Positions 26,206-35,189 of a stretch of 64,000 nt of DNA are shown piece by piece. A model generated the notes under the pieces. The model was not told where the DNA came from. It ran no database searches and saw nothing but the letters and a program-made list of their open reading frames with translations. The translations under genes were made by a program, and so were the position numbers. The stretch spans positions 65,153 through 129,152 of the forward strand of contig JBDTRB010000001.1 in NCBI GenBank assembly GCA_039931865.1. The letters run 5' to 3'. Each line of letters begins with the position of its first letter. Position 1 is the first letter of the stretch. This DNA comes from JALYUA01 sp039931865 (GTDB lineage: Bacteria; Acidobacteriota; Thermoanaerobaculia; UBA5066; Gp7-AA6).

Positions 26206-26577
26206 GTGTCGCGCCGCACCCGTGCGCTCCTCCTGTCCGGCGTGGCGCTTTCGTTTCTGGCCTCCTGCCGGGACGAACGCCTCCCGGAAGGTGACGGACG
26301 GATGCGGTCGCTCGCTGCGGGCCGGAGGATCTACGAAAAGAAGTGCGCCTCCTGCCACGGCATGACGGGAGATGGGAAGACGGTGACGGCCAGCCGATTT
26401 CCGTACGCAAATCTGATCGACCGCAAGTGGCGGTCCGACGGGAGCCCACGGGCGATCGAGGAGCAGATCCGAAAGGGGCATGATCCGATGCCGAAGTTCG
26501 AGGGCAAGCTGACCGATCAGGAGATCCGCGACACGACGGCCTACGTGGTGGAGCTTTCGCGGCGGAAAAACCGATGA
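26206..26577 (+). CDS. Monohaem cytochrome c lipoprotein
   Basis: 123 residues. Lipoprotein signal with lipobox FLAS/C21, then one haem c site CASCH (47-51) followed by GMTGDG, the usual class I pattern. The DPMPKF motif near residue 94 supplies the likely axial Met. Exported, lipid-anchored electron carrier of the cbb3/SoxX-like small cytochrome type; partners unknown. GTG start at 26206 is set by the TAGACT box and by the basic signal peptide. Followed 4 bp later by the Lon-N gene. Confidence 0.88.
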   Translation: MSRRTRALLLSGVALSFLASCRDERLPEGDGRMRSLAAGRRIYEKKCASCHGMTGDGKTVTASRFPYANLIDRKWRSDGSPRAIEEQIRKGHDPMPKFEGKLTDQEIRDTTAYVVELSRRKNR

Positions 26578-26581
26578 ACCG

Positions 26582-27229
26582 ATGACCCGCACGATCCCGC
26601 TCTTTCCACTGCCGGGCGGCATCCTGTTCCCCGGCACGATGGTTCCCTTCCACATCTTCGAGCCGCGTTACATCGAAATGGTCTCCGACGCCCTCGCCGG
26701 CGACCGTTTGATCGGGCTCGCGATGCTGAAGCCCGGTGTCGACGCGGACCTCGGAAGCTCGCCCATCTTCCCGATCGGCGGGGCGGGGGAGATCATCGAG
26801 TCCGAACAGCTCGAGGACGGCCGCTTCAACATCCTGCTCGAGGGCCGGTTCCGGTACCAGGTTCTCGACGAGAAGGCTCGAGGCCCCTATCGCGTCGCCC
26901 GTGTGGTGGAGCTCGAGACGGTCCCGTTTGCCTCGGCCGAGGAGGAGTCCCGCGTCGCCGACCTCACGGTTAAGATCTTCGAGGCGGTGCGGCCGCGCAT
27001 CGAGCTCCCTCCCCTCCCGGAAGAGACCCCCCGTCTCTCCTCAGAGGGCCTGGCCGCCGAGATCGCGCTGCGTCTGCGATACCGGCCCGAAGAGCTTCAG
27101 GCGCTGCTGGAGGTCAGCTCACTGCCGGCGCGGTACGCGGCGCTGATCGCTCGAATGATGGAGTGGCAGAAGCGCGTGGAATTTCTGGAACCCTTCCGGC
27201 CCGCCGAGATCGACGGCATCCGGAACTAG
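26582..27229 (+). CDS. Stand-alone LON substrate-binding domain protein
   Basis: 215 residues. Matches the N-terminal domain of Lon protease (FPLPGGILFPGTMVPFHIFEPRY, IGLAMLKPG, GRFNILLEGRFRY) followed by a helical tail, with no AAA or protease domain. Such proteins are common in bacteria and are thought to bind unfolded segments; function is unproven. Four bp after the cytochrome gene and convergent with the AAA ATPase gene (49-bp gap). Confidence 0.9.
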   Translation: MTRTIPLFPLPGGILFPGTMVPFHIFEPRYIEMVSDALAGDRLIGLAMLKPGVDADLGSSPIFPIGGAGEIIESEQLEDGRFNILLEGRFRYQVLDEKARGPYRVARVVELETVPFASAEEESRVADLTVKIFEAVRPRIELPPLPEETPRLSSEGLAAEIALRLRYRPEELQALLEVSSLPARYAALIARMMEWQKRVEFLEPFRPAEIDGIRN

Positions 27230-27278
27230 AACCAGGAGTCTGACTTCGGCGCCACCTGCCGCGAGCCGGGGGGGCACG

Positions 27279-28790
27279 CTACATCTTCTGGGCGGTGCTC
27301 GCGTTTAAGGCGCGGTCGTGCGCCCAGCTCTTGATGGCCTTGATCTGCTCTTCCATGGTGATAGCGAGCGGGACTGTCGCCGAGATCACCCGGTGGATGT
27401 CGTCCTCCGTGACGGCGCGCGCTTCCGAATACGACTCGACGACGGCAGAGATGACGGCCTGCTCGATCTCGGCGCCGTTCCATCCCTTCGTGGCCTTGGA
27501 GAGGAACACGAGGTCGAAACGAGCCGGATCGCAGCGGTTCTTGCGGAGATGGATCGTGAAGATCTGCTTGCGTTCTTCCTCGGTCGGGAGGTCGACGAAG
27601 AAGACCTGGTCGAAACGGCCCTTTCGGATGATCTCGGCCGGAAGAAGCTGGATGCGGTTCGCCGTGGCAGCGACGAAAACGAGTGCGCTCTTCTCCTGCA
27701 TCCAGGTCAGGAATCCGGAGAAAATCCGGGACATGGCCGCATCGCCGCCCTCGCGGTAGCCGCCCACTCCCATCTCGATCTCGTCGATCCAGAGCACCGC
27801 CGGTGAAACCGCTTCCACGGAGCGCAGAGCTTTTAGAAACGTGCTCTCCGGGTTTTCGGTCCCGAACACCGCATTCATGTCCAGCCGGAACAGCGGGAGG
27901 TTCCAGAGCGTCGAGATCGTCTTGACGCAGAGGCTCTTTCCGCATCCCGAGATTCCCATCAGCAGGATGCCGCGCGGAATCGGGATCCCCGCGTCCAGCG
28001 CCTCGCGGGAGAAGAGCGACTGGCGCTTGCGCAGCCAGGTCTTCAGCGTCTCGTACCCGCCGATGTCCTCGATCGAGAAGCGGGGCGGCACGAACTCGAG
28101 AACGCCCTCCTTCTTCGACATCTGTTCCTTCTCACCGAGGACCTCGAGAAACGCGCCCTCGTCGAACACCTTCCGGGACGCGAAGACCTTTCCGAGCAGG
28201 TGGCCGATCTCGTCGGCGGTCAAACCGCGCATCGCGAGCGCGAGGCGGCGGACCGCGGCGTCGTCGATCGCTTCCGGGCCCAGACGCCGCCGCACGCTCG
28301 CATCGATGATCCGCGAGATCTCCGCTTCGTCCGGGAGCTCGTACTCGACGACGTAGATTTCCTTCTTCAGGTCCTCGGGAATTGCGAGCCGCGGCGAGAG
28401 CAGCAGCACGTGCCGGCCTCGGTCCTTCAGCCCGCGGTACAGGTCCCGCAACCTCCGGACGATCTCGGGCCGCGCGTCCGAGGACGCCGGGAAGTCCTTC
28501 AGCATGTAGAAACCCTTGCCAGACGCCTGCAGGATCGCGTCCAGCGCCTTCATGGGATCGCGCGTGTCGGGGATCGGCATTCCATCCACCAGAAGACCGT
28601 CGACCACGGACCACACACCGAATGGGACGGCCTGACCGAAGAACGTCTTCGCGAGATGCTGGACAAGTCTTTCGATGCGGGGTTCCTCCCAGCTCTGGAC
28701 GTAGAGGAGCGGATGCCCGCCGGTCAAAGCGCGACGGATCTTCTCCATCCCCTTGGGAGGGGCGGAGACCGCGGCGACGGCTGTGCTCAT
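27279..28790 (-). CDS. Ycf46-like AAA+ ATPase
   Basis: 503 residues. An N-terminal region (about 20-250) resembles a degenerate AAA module. The C-terminal AAA+ domain carries Walker A GISGCGKS, Walker B AVLWIDEIEMG, sensor-1 VAATAN and the arginine-bearing RKGRFD. Architecture matches the Ycf46/FtsH-like group found in chloroplasts and cyanobacteria, without a protease domain. Probably a cytoplasmic remodelling ATPase; substrate unknown. Divergent from the pentapeptide-repeat gene; TAGAAT lies 8 nt before the ATG. Confidence 0.87.
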   Translation of the reverse strand: MSTAVAAVSAPPKGMEKIRRALTGGHPLLYVQSWEEPRIERLVQHLAKTFFGQAVPFGVWSVVDGLLVDGMPIPDTRDPMKALDAILQASGKGFYMLKDFPASSDARPEIVRRLRDLYRGLKDRGRHVLLLSPRLAIPEDLKKEIYVVEYELPDEAEISRIIDASVRRRLGPEAIDDAAVRRLALAMRGLTADEIGHLLGKVFASRKVFDEGAFLEVLGEKEQMSKKEGVLEFVPPRFSIEDIGGYETLKTWLRKRQSLFSREALDAGIPIPRGILLMGISGCGKSLCVKTISTLWNLPLFRLDMNAVFGTENPESTFLKALRSVEAVSPAVLWIDEIEMGVGGYREGGDAAMSRIFSGFLTWMQEKSALVFVAATANRIQLLPAEIIRKGRFDQVFFVDLPTEEERKQIFTIHLRKNRCDPARFDLVFLSKATKGWNGAEIEQAVISAVVESYSEARAVTEDDIHRVISATVPLAITMEEQIKAIKSWAHDRALNASTAQKM

Positions 28791-28798
28791 GTGCTTCC

Positions 28799-28804
28799 AT
28801 TCTA
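28799..28804 (-). promoter_or_regulatory. -10 box TAGAAT, AAA ATPase gene
   Basis: TANNNT 8 nt before the ATG at 28790. Confidence 0.45.
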
Positions 28805-28854
28805 ACCGGCCCTGTTTCGCAGGCTCCGGAGCCGGGCGCGCCGTCGTCGTCGTC

Positions 28855-28860
28855 TACAAT
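28855..28860 (+). promoter_or_regulatory. -10 box TACAAT, pentapeptide-repeat gene
   Basis: TACAAT 10 nt before the ATG at 28871; no Shine-Dalgarno. Confidence 0.45.
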
Positions 28861-28870
28861 CAGAAGACGA

Positions 28871-30307
28871 ATGCCCAATCCAGAGCACGTGGCACTCCTC
28901 CTCTCACCCGAGTGGAATGGATGGAGGACTCGCAACGCAAACGTCACCCCCGACCTTACGGAAGCGAGCCTGGCCGGAAGTGACCTCGCCGAAAAGGACC
29001 TTCGCCGCGCGGACCTGACCCGGGCGGATCTCTCCGGAGCGAAACTCGACGGCGCCGATTTCACGCGAGCGACTCTCGAAGGATGCCGGTGGAAGGGCGC
29101 GTCCGCCGCGGGCGCCACGTTCGAGCACTGCCGCCTCGACGGGGCGGATCTTTCGAAGGTTTTCCTCGCCGGCGCGCGGTTTCGTTCCGGCTCTCTCCAG
29201 GGTTGCAACTTGACCGGGGCGGACCTCGCGGGCGCCGACCTGAGCTTCACGAAGCTCGAAGGCTCGGACCTTACGGGAGCGAACCTCGCCGGATCGAACC
29301 TTTCGGACGTGAACTTCAGGGGGGTCAAGACCGCGGGCGCGCACTTCGACGGAGCCGACTTTTCCCGTTGCTTCTTCGAAGGGGTGAGCGCCCTCCGTGG
29401 CTCCTTCCCGAACGCGCTCTTCGAGGGCGCGAACCTGAAAGGCGCGGACCTGTCCGGGGCGGACCTGCGCCGGGCCCGGTTTCTCAAGACCAACCTCCGG
29501 CAGGCCCAGTTAAACGCCGCCGACTGCGAGGGCGCCGATTTTACGGACGCCGACCTCGAGCTCGTCTCCGCGATCGAGGCGAACTTCTCCAGCGCCACGT
29601 TCGACCGCGCCCGGATGCGCAAGATGGAGCTGCGCGGCGCGGCGTTTCTCGACGCGAAGGGGAAGGACGTTTCCTTCGCGGAGTCCCGGCTGATCGAGGT
29701 CGACCTTCGAACCGCGAAATTCGAGAGCGCAAATTTTCAGAATGCCGACCTTTCGAAGGCAATCCTTTCGCGCGCCAACCTGAAGCCGTACTCCTTCGTG
29801 GCGGCTCGGTTCGCGGGCGCCGACTGCTCCGAGGTCTCCGCGGAAGGCGTCAATTTTTCGCGCGCCGACCTCTCCCTCGGGAACTTTCGCCTCGCCAATC
29901 TGAAGGGGGCGAACCTGTCCGGGGTGCGCGGGTTCGACACCGATCTTTCCGGGACCATGATGGTCCGCGCGAACCTCACGGGCGCGAACCTCCAGGAGGC
30001 GGACCTGAGGTTTGCCCGGGCGATCGGCGCCGACTTCACCGGAGCGACGCTCTCAGGCGCCGATCTTGCGAATGCGGACCTCTCCGAGGCGGTCTTCAAA
30101 AAGACGAAGTACTGGGGCGCGACCGCGCGGCGCATCAAGGCCCCGTCCGGAAAGGGTCTCCTCCTGGCCCTCTCCACGATGTTCTCGAAGGCCAAAGAGA
30201 AAAAGACGAAGACGCTCGACGAGAAGGAAAAGGCGCGCGCGAAGCGGATCGCGCAGCTCGAGGCGGAGGCGGACAAGCGGCCGCCGCATGCCACGGGCAA
30301 GCGCTGA
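28871..30307 (+). CDS. Long pentapeptide-repeat protein
   Basis: 478 residues, almost wholly A(D/N)LXX repeats from about 25 to 420 (LAGSDLAEKDLRRADLTRAD, LSGADLRRARF, LTGANLQEADL). They fold as a right-handed quadrilateral beta-helix of roughly 80 pentapeptides. The tail (about 425-478) is Lys/Glu-rich and probably coiled-coil (KAKEKKTKTLDEKEKARAK). No signal peptide or membrane helix, so cytoplasmic. Some pentapeptide proteins mimic DNA and bind gyrase, but nothing here shows that. Paired divergently with the AAA ATPase, suggesting co-regulation. Confidence 0.9.
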   Translation: MPNPEHVALLLSPEWNGWRTRNANVTPDLTEASLAGSDLAEKDLRRADLTRADLSGAKLDGADFTRATLEGCRWKGASAAGATFEHCRLDGADLSKVFLAGARFRSGSLQGCNLTGADLAGADLSFTKLEGSDLTGANLAGSNLSDVNFRGVKTAGAHFDGADFSRCFFEGVSALRGSFPNALFEGANLKGADLSGADLRRARFLKTNLRQAQLNAADCEGADFTDADLELVSAIEANFSSATFDRARMRKMELRGAAFLDAKGKDVSFAESRLIEVDLRTAKFESANFQNADLSKAILSRANLKPYSFVAARFAGADCSEVSAEGVNFSRADLSLGNFRLANLKGANLSGVRGFDTDLSGTMMVRANLTGANLQEADLRFARAIGADFTGATLSGADLANADLSEAVFKKTKYWGATARRIKAPSGKGLLLALSTMFSKAKEKKTKTLDEKEKARAKRIAQLEAEADKRPPHATGKR

Positions 30308-30333
30308 GGACGGGCCGTCGGGAGTCCGGGACC

Positions 30334-30393
30334 GGGAATCGGGAATCGGGAATCGGGAAATCGGGAAATCGGGAAATCGGGAAATCGGGAATC
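30334..30393 (+). repeat. GGGAATC / GGGAAATC tandem array (8 units)
   Basis: Three GGGAATC heptamers, four GGGAAATC octamers, then one GGGAATC. A single added A was itself amplified, which points to slippage or unequal exchange. Directly abuts dispersed element copy C. Confidence 0.95.
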
Positions 30394-30440
30394 GAGCGAT
30401 CACCGGGAGCGGGACGGCCGTGGTCTCGCCGGTCCACTGG
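30394..30440 (+). repeat. Dispersed ~50-bp intergenic element, copy C
   Basis: Diverged copy: GAGCGATCAC, GGGAGCGGGACGGCCGTGGT, CTCGCCGGTCCACTGG. Preceded by the GGGAATC array. Lies between the convergent pentapeptide and DUF4340 genes. Confidence 0.65.
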
Positions 30441-30481
30441 ATTGCGGACCCAGACAACGCCGCTGAAGCGCCCGACTCCGG

Positions 30482-31816
30482 CTACTTCCCGCCGGCCGCC
30501 TTCTTGAACGCCTCGTGGACGCGGCCCGCCGCGTCTCCGGCGATGGCAAACGCGCCGGGCCTTCCGCTGACGACGGCCTCGGTGTCGGTTCGCACCGAGA
30601 AGAGCTTCACGGTCCAGGTCTCGTTGCCGGTCAGCTTCAGCGTGAGGGTCGCCTCCGGAGTCCTCGGGGACAGCGCCGCTGCGGCGGCGTCGTCGAGGAA
30701 GCTCCGGCTCTTTAAATCCAGAAGCGCCGTCATGAGGTCGTCCGCGGCGGCGGCGGGGACGGCCTTCGTCCCGTTCACCCACCCCGAGTCCTTGCGGAGA
30801 AACGCCAGACGATCCTGACCGAAGACGCCCTCGACCGATGACAGCGTGGCGCGATCGAACCGGACGAGGCGCGGCTCGCGGAAAACCACGGCCTCGCGGG
30901 ACAGGTCTTCGACGATCGAGCTCGGAACGGTGAACACCTGCCCCTCCCGGTGGGCGTACACGGTGTTGCCGTCCGACCGCGTCGCGCCGAAGTCGACGGA
31001 GGTGGACGTCTTCGGGTCCGCGAGCGTGACCCGGTAGAGGGAAGGCGCGAGTCCGAGCGCCGCCAGATTCTGTTTCTCGCCCGAGCCGACGAATTCGAGC
31101 ACTTTTAACCCCGTGAGCTCGTCGACGAAGCGCTGCGAGAAATCTCCGTCGGCGAGGTCCGCGGCCGGCTGGCTCAGCCACCAGACGCCGTTCTTCCGGG
31201 CGAGCGCGATGCGCCCGCGGCCGCGCTCGATGTCCACCTTCGTCACCTCGGACGCGGAGCCGCCGAAGACCTCTTTGCTCCTCAGGTCGGCCGCGGATTT
31301 CCGGGCGGCGGCGGCCACCGACGAAGCCACGAAGAAGACGTGCGCGCTGCCCGAGGCGCGCGCCGCGACGGCGTCGGTCCCCGGGATGTCCACTCCAAAC
31401 TCGATCGTGCGGGACTGCGGCTTGCCCCCGCTCTTCGGGTCCTTCCAGGCGATCGTCGCTTTCGTCGCGGGCGTCACCAGGCCGTAGTCCTCCGGGCGCG
31501 CCTCGGCGGATTCGCTTCCGGCGCGGCGCGGACGCGCAAGCTGGGAGACGAGATCCCCCGCGGCTGCCGCGTCGGCCGGGTAGGCTTCGGGACGGACGAG
31601 CCTCCACGCGGACGGGCCGGTCCTCTTCAGCTCGACCGGCGGGGTCCCCGCGCGCTCGAGCCGGACCGATTCGACCTGCTCGACGGGAACGTCCCAGACG
31701 AGCTCCTTCTTCTGATCTGCCTCGGCGGTCGTCGGCATCTTCCGCTCGAAGAAGACGATGAACCCGAAGAGAAGGAGAACGAGGCCCGTCAGGACGAGGA
31801 TCTTGCGCGAGGACAT
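30482..31816 (-). CDS. DUF4340 protein of a GldG-type ABC system
   Basis: 444 residues. One N-terminal membrane helix (ILVLTGLVLLLFGFIVFF) and two copies of the DUF4340 beta fold in the periplasm (about 45-290 and 300-440). Length and layout are normal for the family. It is the last gene of a four-gene unit: ATPase, permease, GldG-like, DUF4340. The DUF4340 partner is thought to act outside the membrane with GldG, but its role is not established. Separated from the GldG-like gene by 13 bp. Confidence 0.87.
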   Translation of the reverse strand: MSSRKILVLTGLVLLLFGFIVFFERKMPTTAEADQKKELVWDVPVEQVESVRLERAGTPPVELKRTGPSAWRLVRPEAYPADAAAAGDLVSQLARPRRAGSESAEARPEDYGLVTPATKATIAWKDPKSGGKPQSRTIEFGVDIPGTDAVAARASGSAHVFFVASSVAAAARKSAADLRSKEVFGGSASEVTKVDIERGRGRIALARKNGVWWLSQPAADLADGDFSQRFVDELTGLKVLEFVGSGEKQNLAALGLAPSLYRVTLADPKTSTSVDFGATRSDGNTVYAHREGQVFTVPSSIVEDLSREAVVFREPRLVRFDRATLSSVEGVFGQDRLAFLRKDSGWVNGTKAVPAAAADDLMTALLDLKSRSFLDDAAAAALSPRTPEATLTLKLTGNETWTVKLFSVRTDTEAVVSGRPGAFAIAGDAAGRVHEAFKKAAGGK

Positions 31817-31829
31817 GGGACGCGCCGGC

Positions 31830-33275
31830 TCAATCTCTGCGGCGATACCAGACCCAGACGCCGAGGAGGACGGCGAAGAGCGGCATCCCGAGGATCGCGG
31901 CGAGGCCGATCCGATTCACCTGGGACCGCGTCATCGACAGCGAGGCCTGCTCCGGTGTCTTCGGCGCGATTCCGACGAGGCGGTCCTGACCCGCGAGCCA
32001 GGCCATCGAGCTCAGGAAGAGGTTCGCGTTTCCCGCCTGGGCGAGCGCGCCGTTGGCGATGAAGCGCGAGTTGCCGAACACGACGAGCCGGGCGCCCGGC
32101 TTTTTCTCGTCCGCCGGCGCCACCGCCATCCCGATCACGACCGGTCCGGCGTTGTCGGCGGGGTCCTTCTTCACCTCTTCGAGCTTCGTCAGAGACGTCT
32201 CTCCCCATCCCGAGGCGGTCGTCTCGACGAGCGGAGTCTGGACGAATCCGGCGGGCGGTTTCTCGGTCTTCGCCACGGATCGGGCGAGCGGGAACACGAC
32301 CGGAAGCGCCTCGGCCGCGAGAGAACGGACGATCGGGTGCGAGCCGTATTTGTCCGCAATCAGGGTCTCGGGCCCGACCTGCGGGATCGCCTTCTCCGGG
32401 TCGATCACGATGTCGGCGTTTAACCGTACTCCGTACGCGGCGAGAAGCGGGCCGAGTCCGAGGTCGGGCGGAGGCGAGCCGGGGGCCGGCAGCACGGGAT
32501 CGGCGAGGAAGAGCACGCGCCCTCCGCCGGCGAGGTACTTCGTGAGCGCGCCGCTCTCCGGCTCGAGAAAGGCGGTGCGCGGCCCGGCGACGACGACGAC
32601 GCTGGCGTCCGCGGGAAGGTCGCTCTTGCCGAGCGAGCTCCACGTGGCGACCGCGCGGTTCTGGCGCTCGAGCGCCTGTTTGATGTCGGCGTATCCGCGG
32701 CCCCGCTCCGCGCCGTCGATTGCCGGCTCGCCGTGGCCGGATGTGAAATAGATTTTTGTGACCCGGCTCTCGGTGACGTCGAGGAGGGCGGACGTGAACG
32801 CCTCCTCGCCCTTGAAGGCCTTCATCTCGGGCGAACCGCCGCCCATCGCCCCTCCGAAATCGAAGTCGGCGAGCGCGCTCTCTTCGACGTACTTCTTCCG
32901 GTCGCCGGATCGGAACACGACCGTGTTCTGGCGGATCTCGAACTCCTGGAGCAGCGCCTTCGCCCGCAGGGGGTTTCGCTCGGGGTCCAGGTACTCGATC
33001 TCGATCTTCGGGGAGAGGCTCCGATACCGGTTCAAGAGCTCGGTCACCGGCTGGTACAGACGCGACTGCCTGGTCATGAACACGGTGACCCGCACGGGCT
33101 TCGTGAGGCTCGCCACGATCTTGCGTGTGGTGTCCGACACGGAGTAGATCCCGCTCGACGTCCAGTCCCCCCGCCACCAGTGGCGCGAGCCGATCCAGTT
33201 GATTCCGGCGAAGAGCGCGATGCCGAGGACGATCGCCGCGGTGGAGACGCTCCGGCGGGCCGAGGCGGGCTTCAC
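31830..33275 (-). CDS. GldG-like ABC auxiliary protein
   Basis: 481 residues. N-terminal membrane helix (ARRSVSTAAIVLGIALFAG), a large periplasmic GldG/ABC_transp_aux domain (KIVASLTKPVRVTVFMTRQS, RYRSLSPKIEIEYLDPERNP, KIYFTSGHGEP), and a C-terminal helix (GLAAILGMPLFAVLLGVWVWY) followed by RRRD. It accompanies an ABC-2 exporter; in Bacteroidetes GldFG aids gliding, but elsewhere the cargo is unknown. The start overlaps the permease stop by 4 bp (ATGA). Confidence 0.9.
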   Translation of the reverse strand: MKPASARRSVSTAAIVLGIALFAGINWIGSRHWWRGDWTSSGIYSVSDTTRKIVASLTKPVRVTVFMTRQSRLYQPVTELLNRYRSLSPKIEIEYLDPERNPLRAKALLQEFEIRQNTVVFRSGDRKKYVEESALADFDFGGAMGGGSPEMKAFKGEEAFTSALLDVTESRVTKIYFTSGHGEPAIDGAERGRGYADIKQALERQNRAVATWSSLGKSDLPADASVVVVAGPRTAFLEPESGALTKYLAGGGRVLFLADPVLPAPGSPPPDLGLGPLLAAYGVRLNADIVIDPEKAIPQVGPETLIADKYGSHPIVRSLAAEALPVVFPLARSVAKTEKPPAGFVQTPLVETTASGWGETSLTKLEEVKKDPADNAGPVVIGMAVAPADEKKPGARLVVFGNSRFIANGALAQAGNANLFLSSMAWLAGQDRLVGIAPKTPEQASLSMTRSQVNRIGLAAILGMPLFAVLLGVWVWYRRRD

Positions 33276-34009
33276 GGGTTCTCCTTCCGTGCGGCCAGAG
33301 ACACCGTCGCGAGGAACAGGAAGAACGCCGTGCCGGAGAGGTAGTAGATGATCCGCCGGCTGTCGACGACCCCGCGCGCGAGCTCATCCATGTGGTCCCA
33401 CAGGTTCAGATACCCGATCACGTCCCGGCCGGCCCCTCCGAGGATCGATTCGAGCAGGCCGACCGAGAAGATCGGGATGAGCATGCCGAAGCAGAGGATC
33501 GCCGCGACGATCTGGTTCTTCGTCAACGTGGAGGCGAATGTGCCGACCGCCAGGAAGTACCCGCCGAGGAGCGCCACCCCGAGGTATCCCGACGCCACCG
33601 GCCCGATGTCGATCCGGGTCCGGGAGCGCAGGAACACCACGTAAAGAAGCGTGGGCGCCCACAGCGTCAGAAAAAAGCCGAACGCTCCGAACCATTTCCC
33701 GAGCACCACTTCCGTCTCGGAGACCGGCGCGGTCAACAGGCTCTCGATCGTCCCGCTTCGCCGCTCCTCGGGGAAGAGGCGCATGGCGATGATCGGGACG
33801 ACGAACAGGTTGAAGATCCAGAAGTAAGTGTTGGTGAAGAGCAGGATCAGCGCCTGTCCCTTTCCGGCGCCGGGGGCGGCCAGGTAGGACAGGATCGCGT
33901 AGAAGATGATCCCGTTGACCAGAAGAAAGGCGGACAGGATCACGTAGGCGAGCGGCGAGAAGAAGTACGAGCGCCATTCGCGGCCGACGATCGCGAGCCA
34001 TTTCCTCAT
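33272..34009 (-). CDS. ABC-2 type permease (GldF/NosY-like)
   Basis: 245 residues with six membrane helices. MRKWLAIVGREWRSYFFSPLAYVI and LFPEERRSGTIESLLTAPVSE (coupling region) are diagnostic of the ABC-2 exporter family that pairs with GldG proteins. Overlaps both neighbours by 4 bp, so it is stoichiometrically coupled to the ATPase upstream and the GldG-like protein downstream. Confidence 0.92.
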   Translation of the reverse strand: MRKWLAIVGREWRSYFFSPLAYVILSAFLLVNGIIFYAILSYLAAPGAGKGQALILLFTNTYFWIFNLFVVPIIAMRLFPEERRSGTIESLLTAPVSETEVVLGKWFGAFGFFLTLWAPTLLYVVFLRSRTRIDIGPVASGYLGVALLGGYFLAVGTFASTLTKNQIVAAILCFGMLIPIFSVGLLESILGGAGRDVIGYLNLWDHMDELARGVVDSRRIIYYLSGTAFFLFLATVSLAARKENP

Positions 34010-34998
34010 GACGGGCTCGCGACGGGCGCAGCGGGTTCTGCCGGCTCTTCCGCCGCCTCGGCCGGTACCGCGTCGTCATGGTGGGTCAGGCGGACGAAAA
34101 CGTCCTCGAGCGTGACCGCGTCGCGGGCAAGCTCGCGCAGGACCCATCCGCGCGCGACCGCGAGCTGGAAGATCTCTTCGGAGAGGTTCGAGTCGGGCGC
34201 CCCGTGCACCTTCACCCGGGTCTCTCCGTCGGACGCAGACTCCTCGACCTCCAGCACGCCCGGCAGGGCCGCCAGATCGTCGCGCGCGGCCACGATGCCG
34301 CGTATCACGGCGCGCACCGTGGGGGTGCCCGCGAGGCGCCGCCGGAGCTCTTCCGGAGTGCCTTCGGCGACGATGCGGCCCCTGTCGATGATGAGCACCC
34401 GGTCGCAGACCGCGTCGACTTCCGGGAGGATGTGCGTCGAGAGGAGCACCGCGCGCTCTCTGCCGAGCGAGCGGATCGTCTCGCGAATCCGGATGATCTG
34501 CGTGGGGTCGAGCCCGACGGTCGGCTCGTCCAGGATCAACACGGGGGGCTGGTGCACGAGAGCCCCCGCAAGCGCCGTGCGCTGCCGGTAGCCCTTCGAG
34601 AGGTTGTCGATCTTCCGATCCGCCACGTCTTCGAGCAGACAGCGGCCGATTGCGTCGTCGACGCGGCGGCGCACCTCGGGTCCCGAGACGCCCTCGAGCC
34701 GAGCGCGGAACACCAGGTACTCGCGGACGCGCATTTCCGGGTAGAGGGCCGCGGATTCGGGAAGGTATCCGAGAGACGCCCGCGCTTCCCGCGACTGACG
34801 GACGATGTCGAAGCCCGCGACGCGCGCCGTTCCCGAGGTGGGCGGGAGAAAACCGGTCAGCACGCGCATCGTCGTCGTCTTCCCGGCGCCGTTCGGGCCG
34901 AGGAATCCGAGAATCTCCCCCTGTTTCACCGAAAAGCTGACGTCGGAGACCGCCACCGCCGTCGGGTAGCGCTTCGTGAGGCTCTGGACTTCGATCAT
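34006..34998 (-). CDS. ABC transporter ATPase (GldA-like)
   Basis: 330 residues. Walker A GPNGAGKTT, Q-loop YLPES, signature LSKGYRQRTALAGAL, Walker B VLILDEPTVGLDPTQ and H-loop LLSTH. A DUF4162-like C-terminal domain (about 220-300) is followed by an Ala/Pro/Glu tail. It drives the ABC-2 permease downstream. TAGACT is present 22 nt before the ATG, giving a short leader. Divergent from a second ABC system across 191 bp of hairpin-rich DNA. Confidence 0.93.
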   Translation of the reverse strand: MIEVQSLTKRYPTAVAVSDVSFSVKQGEILGFLGPNGAGKTTTMRVLTGFLPPTSGTARVAGFDIVRQSREARASLGYLPESAALYPEMRVREYLVFRARLEGVSGPEVRRRVDDAIGRCLLEDVADRKIDNLSKGYRQRTALAGALVHQPPVLILDEPTVGLDPTQIIRIRETIRSLGRERAVLLSTHILPEVDAVCDRVLIIDRGRIVAEGTPEELRRRLAGTPTVRAVIRGIVAARDDLAALPGVLEVEESASDGETRVKVHGAPDSNLSEEIFQLAVARGWVLRELARDAVTLEDVFVRLTHHDDAVPAEAAEEPAEPAAPVASPS

Positions 34999-35117
34999 TC
35001 AGTCGCCATGAAAACGGCGGAGTCTAACAGAACCCGCATGTTCCGACGGCGGAGAGGGAGAGTCAGGGCGGCGAGGCAACGACACTCGACCAGGAGAGAG
35101 ACTGCGCCTCCCCCGAC

Positions 35118-35157
35118 CTCCCCGGGCGCGGGGAGAGGAGATCACGGGCTCTCCCCG
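35118..35157. repeat. Nested inverted repeats between divergent ABC genes
   Basis: CTCCCC (35118-35123) pairs with GGGGAG (35130-35135). GGGGAGAG (35130-35137) also pairs with CTCTCCCC (35150-35157). REP-like, mutually exclusive hairpins with no T-run. The rest of 34999-35189 shows nothing recognisable beyond the TACACT box. Confidence 0.45.
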
Positions 35158-35175
35158 GGGCCAGAGAGGGGACGC

Positions 35176-35181
35176 TACACT
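35176..35181 (+). promoter_or_regulatory. -10 box TACACT, second ABC operon
   Basis: TANNNT 8 nt before the GTG at 35190; no Shine-Dalgarno. Confidence 0.45.
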
Positions 35182-35189
35182 GTCCCCGC

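Noticed and set aside
31830..34998. Gliding motility machinery inferred from the GldA/F/G-like genes.
   Set aside because: GldG-type ABC sets are widespread in non-gliding bacteria and no other gld or spr gene is present in the window.
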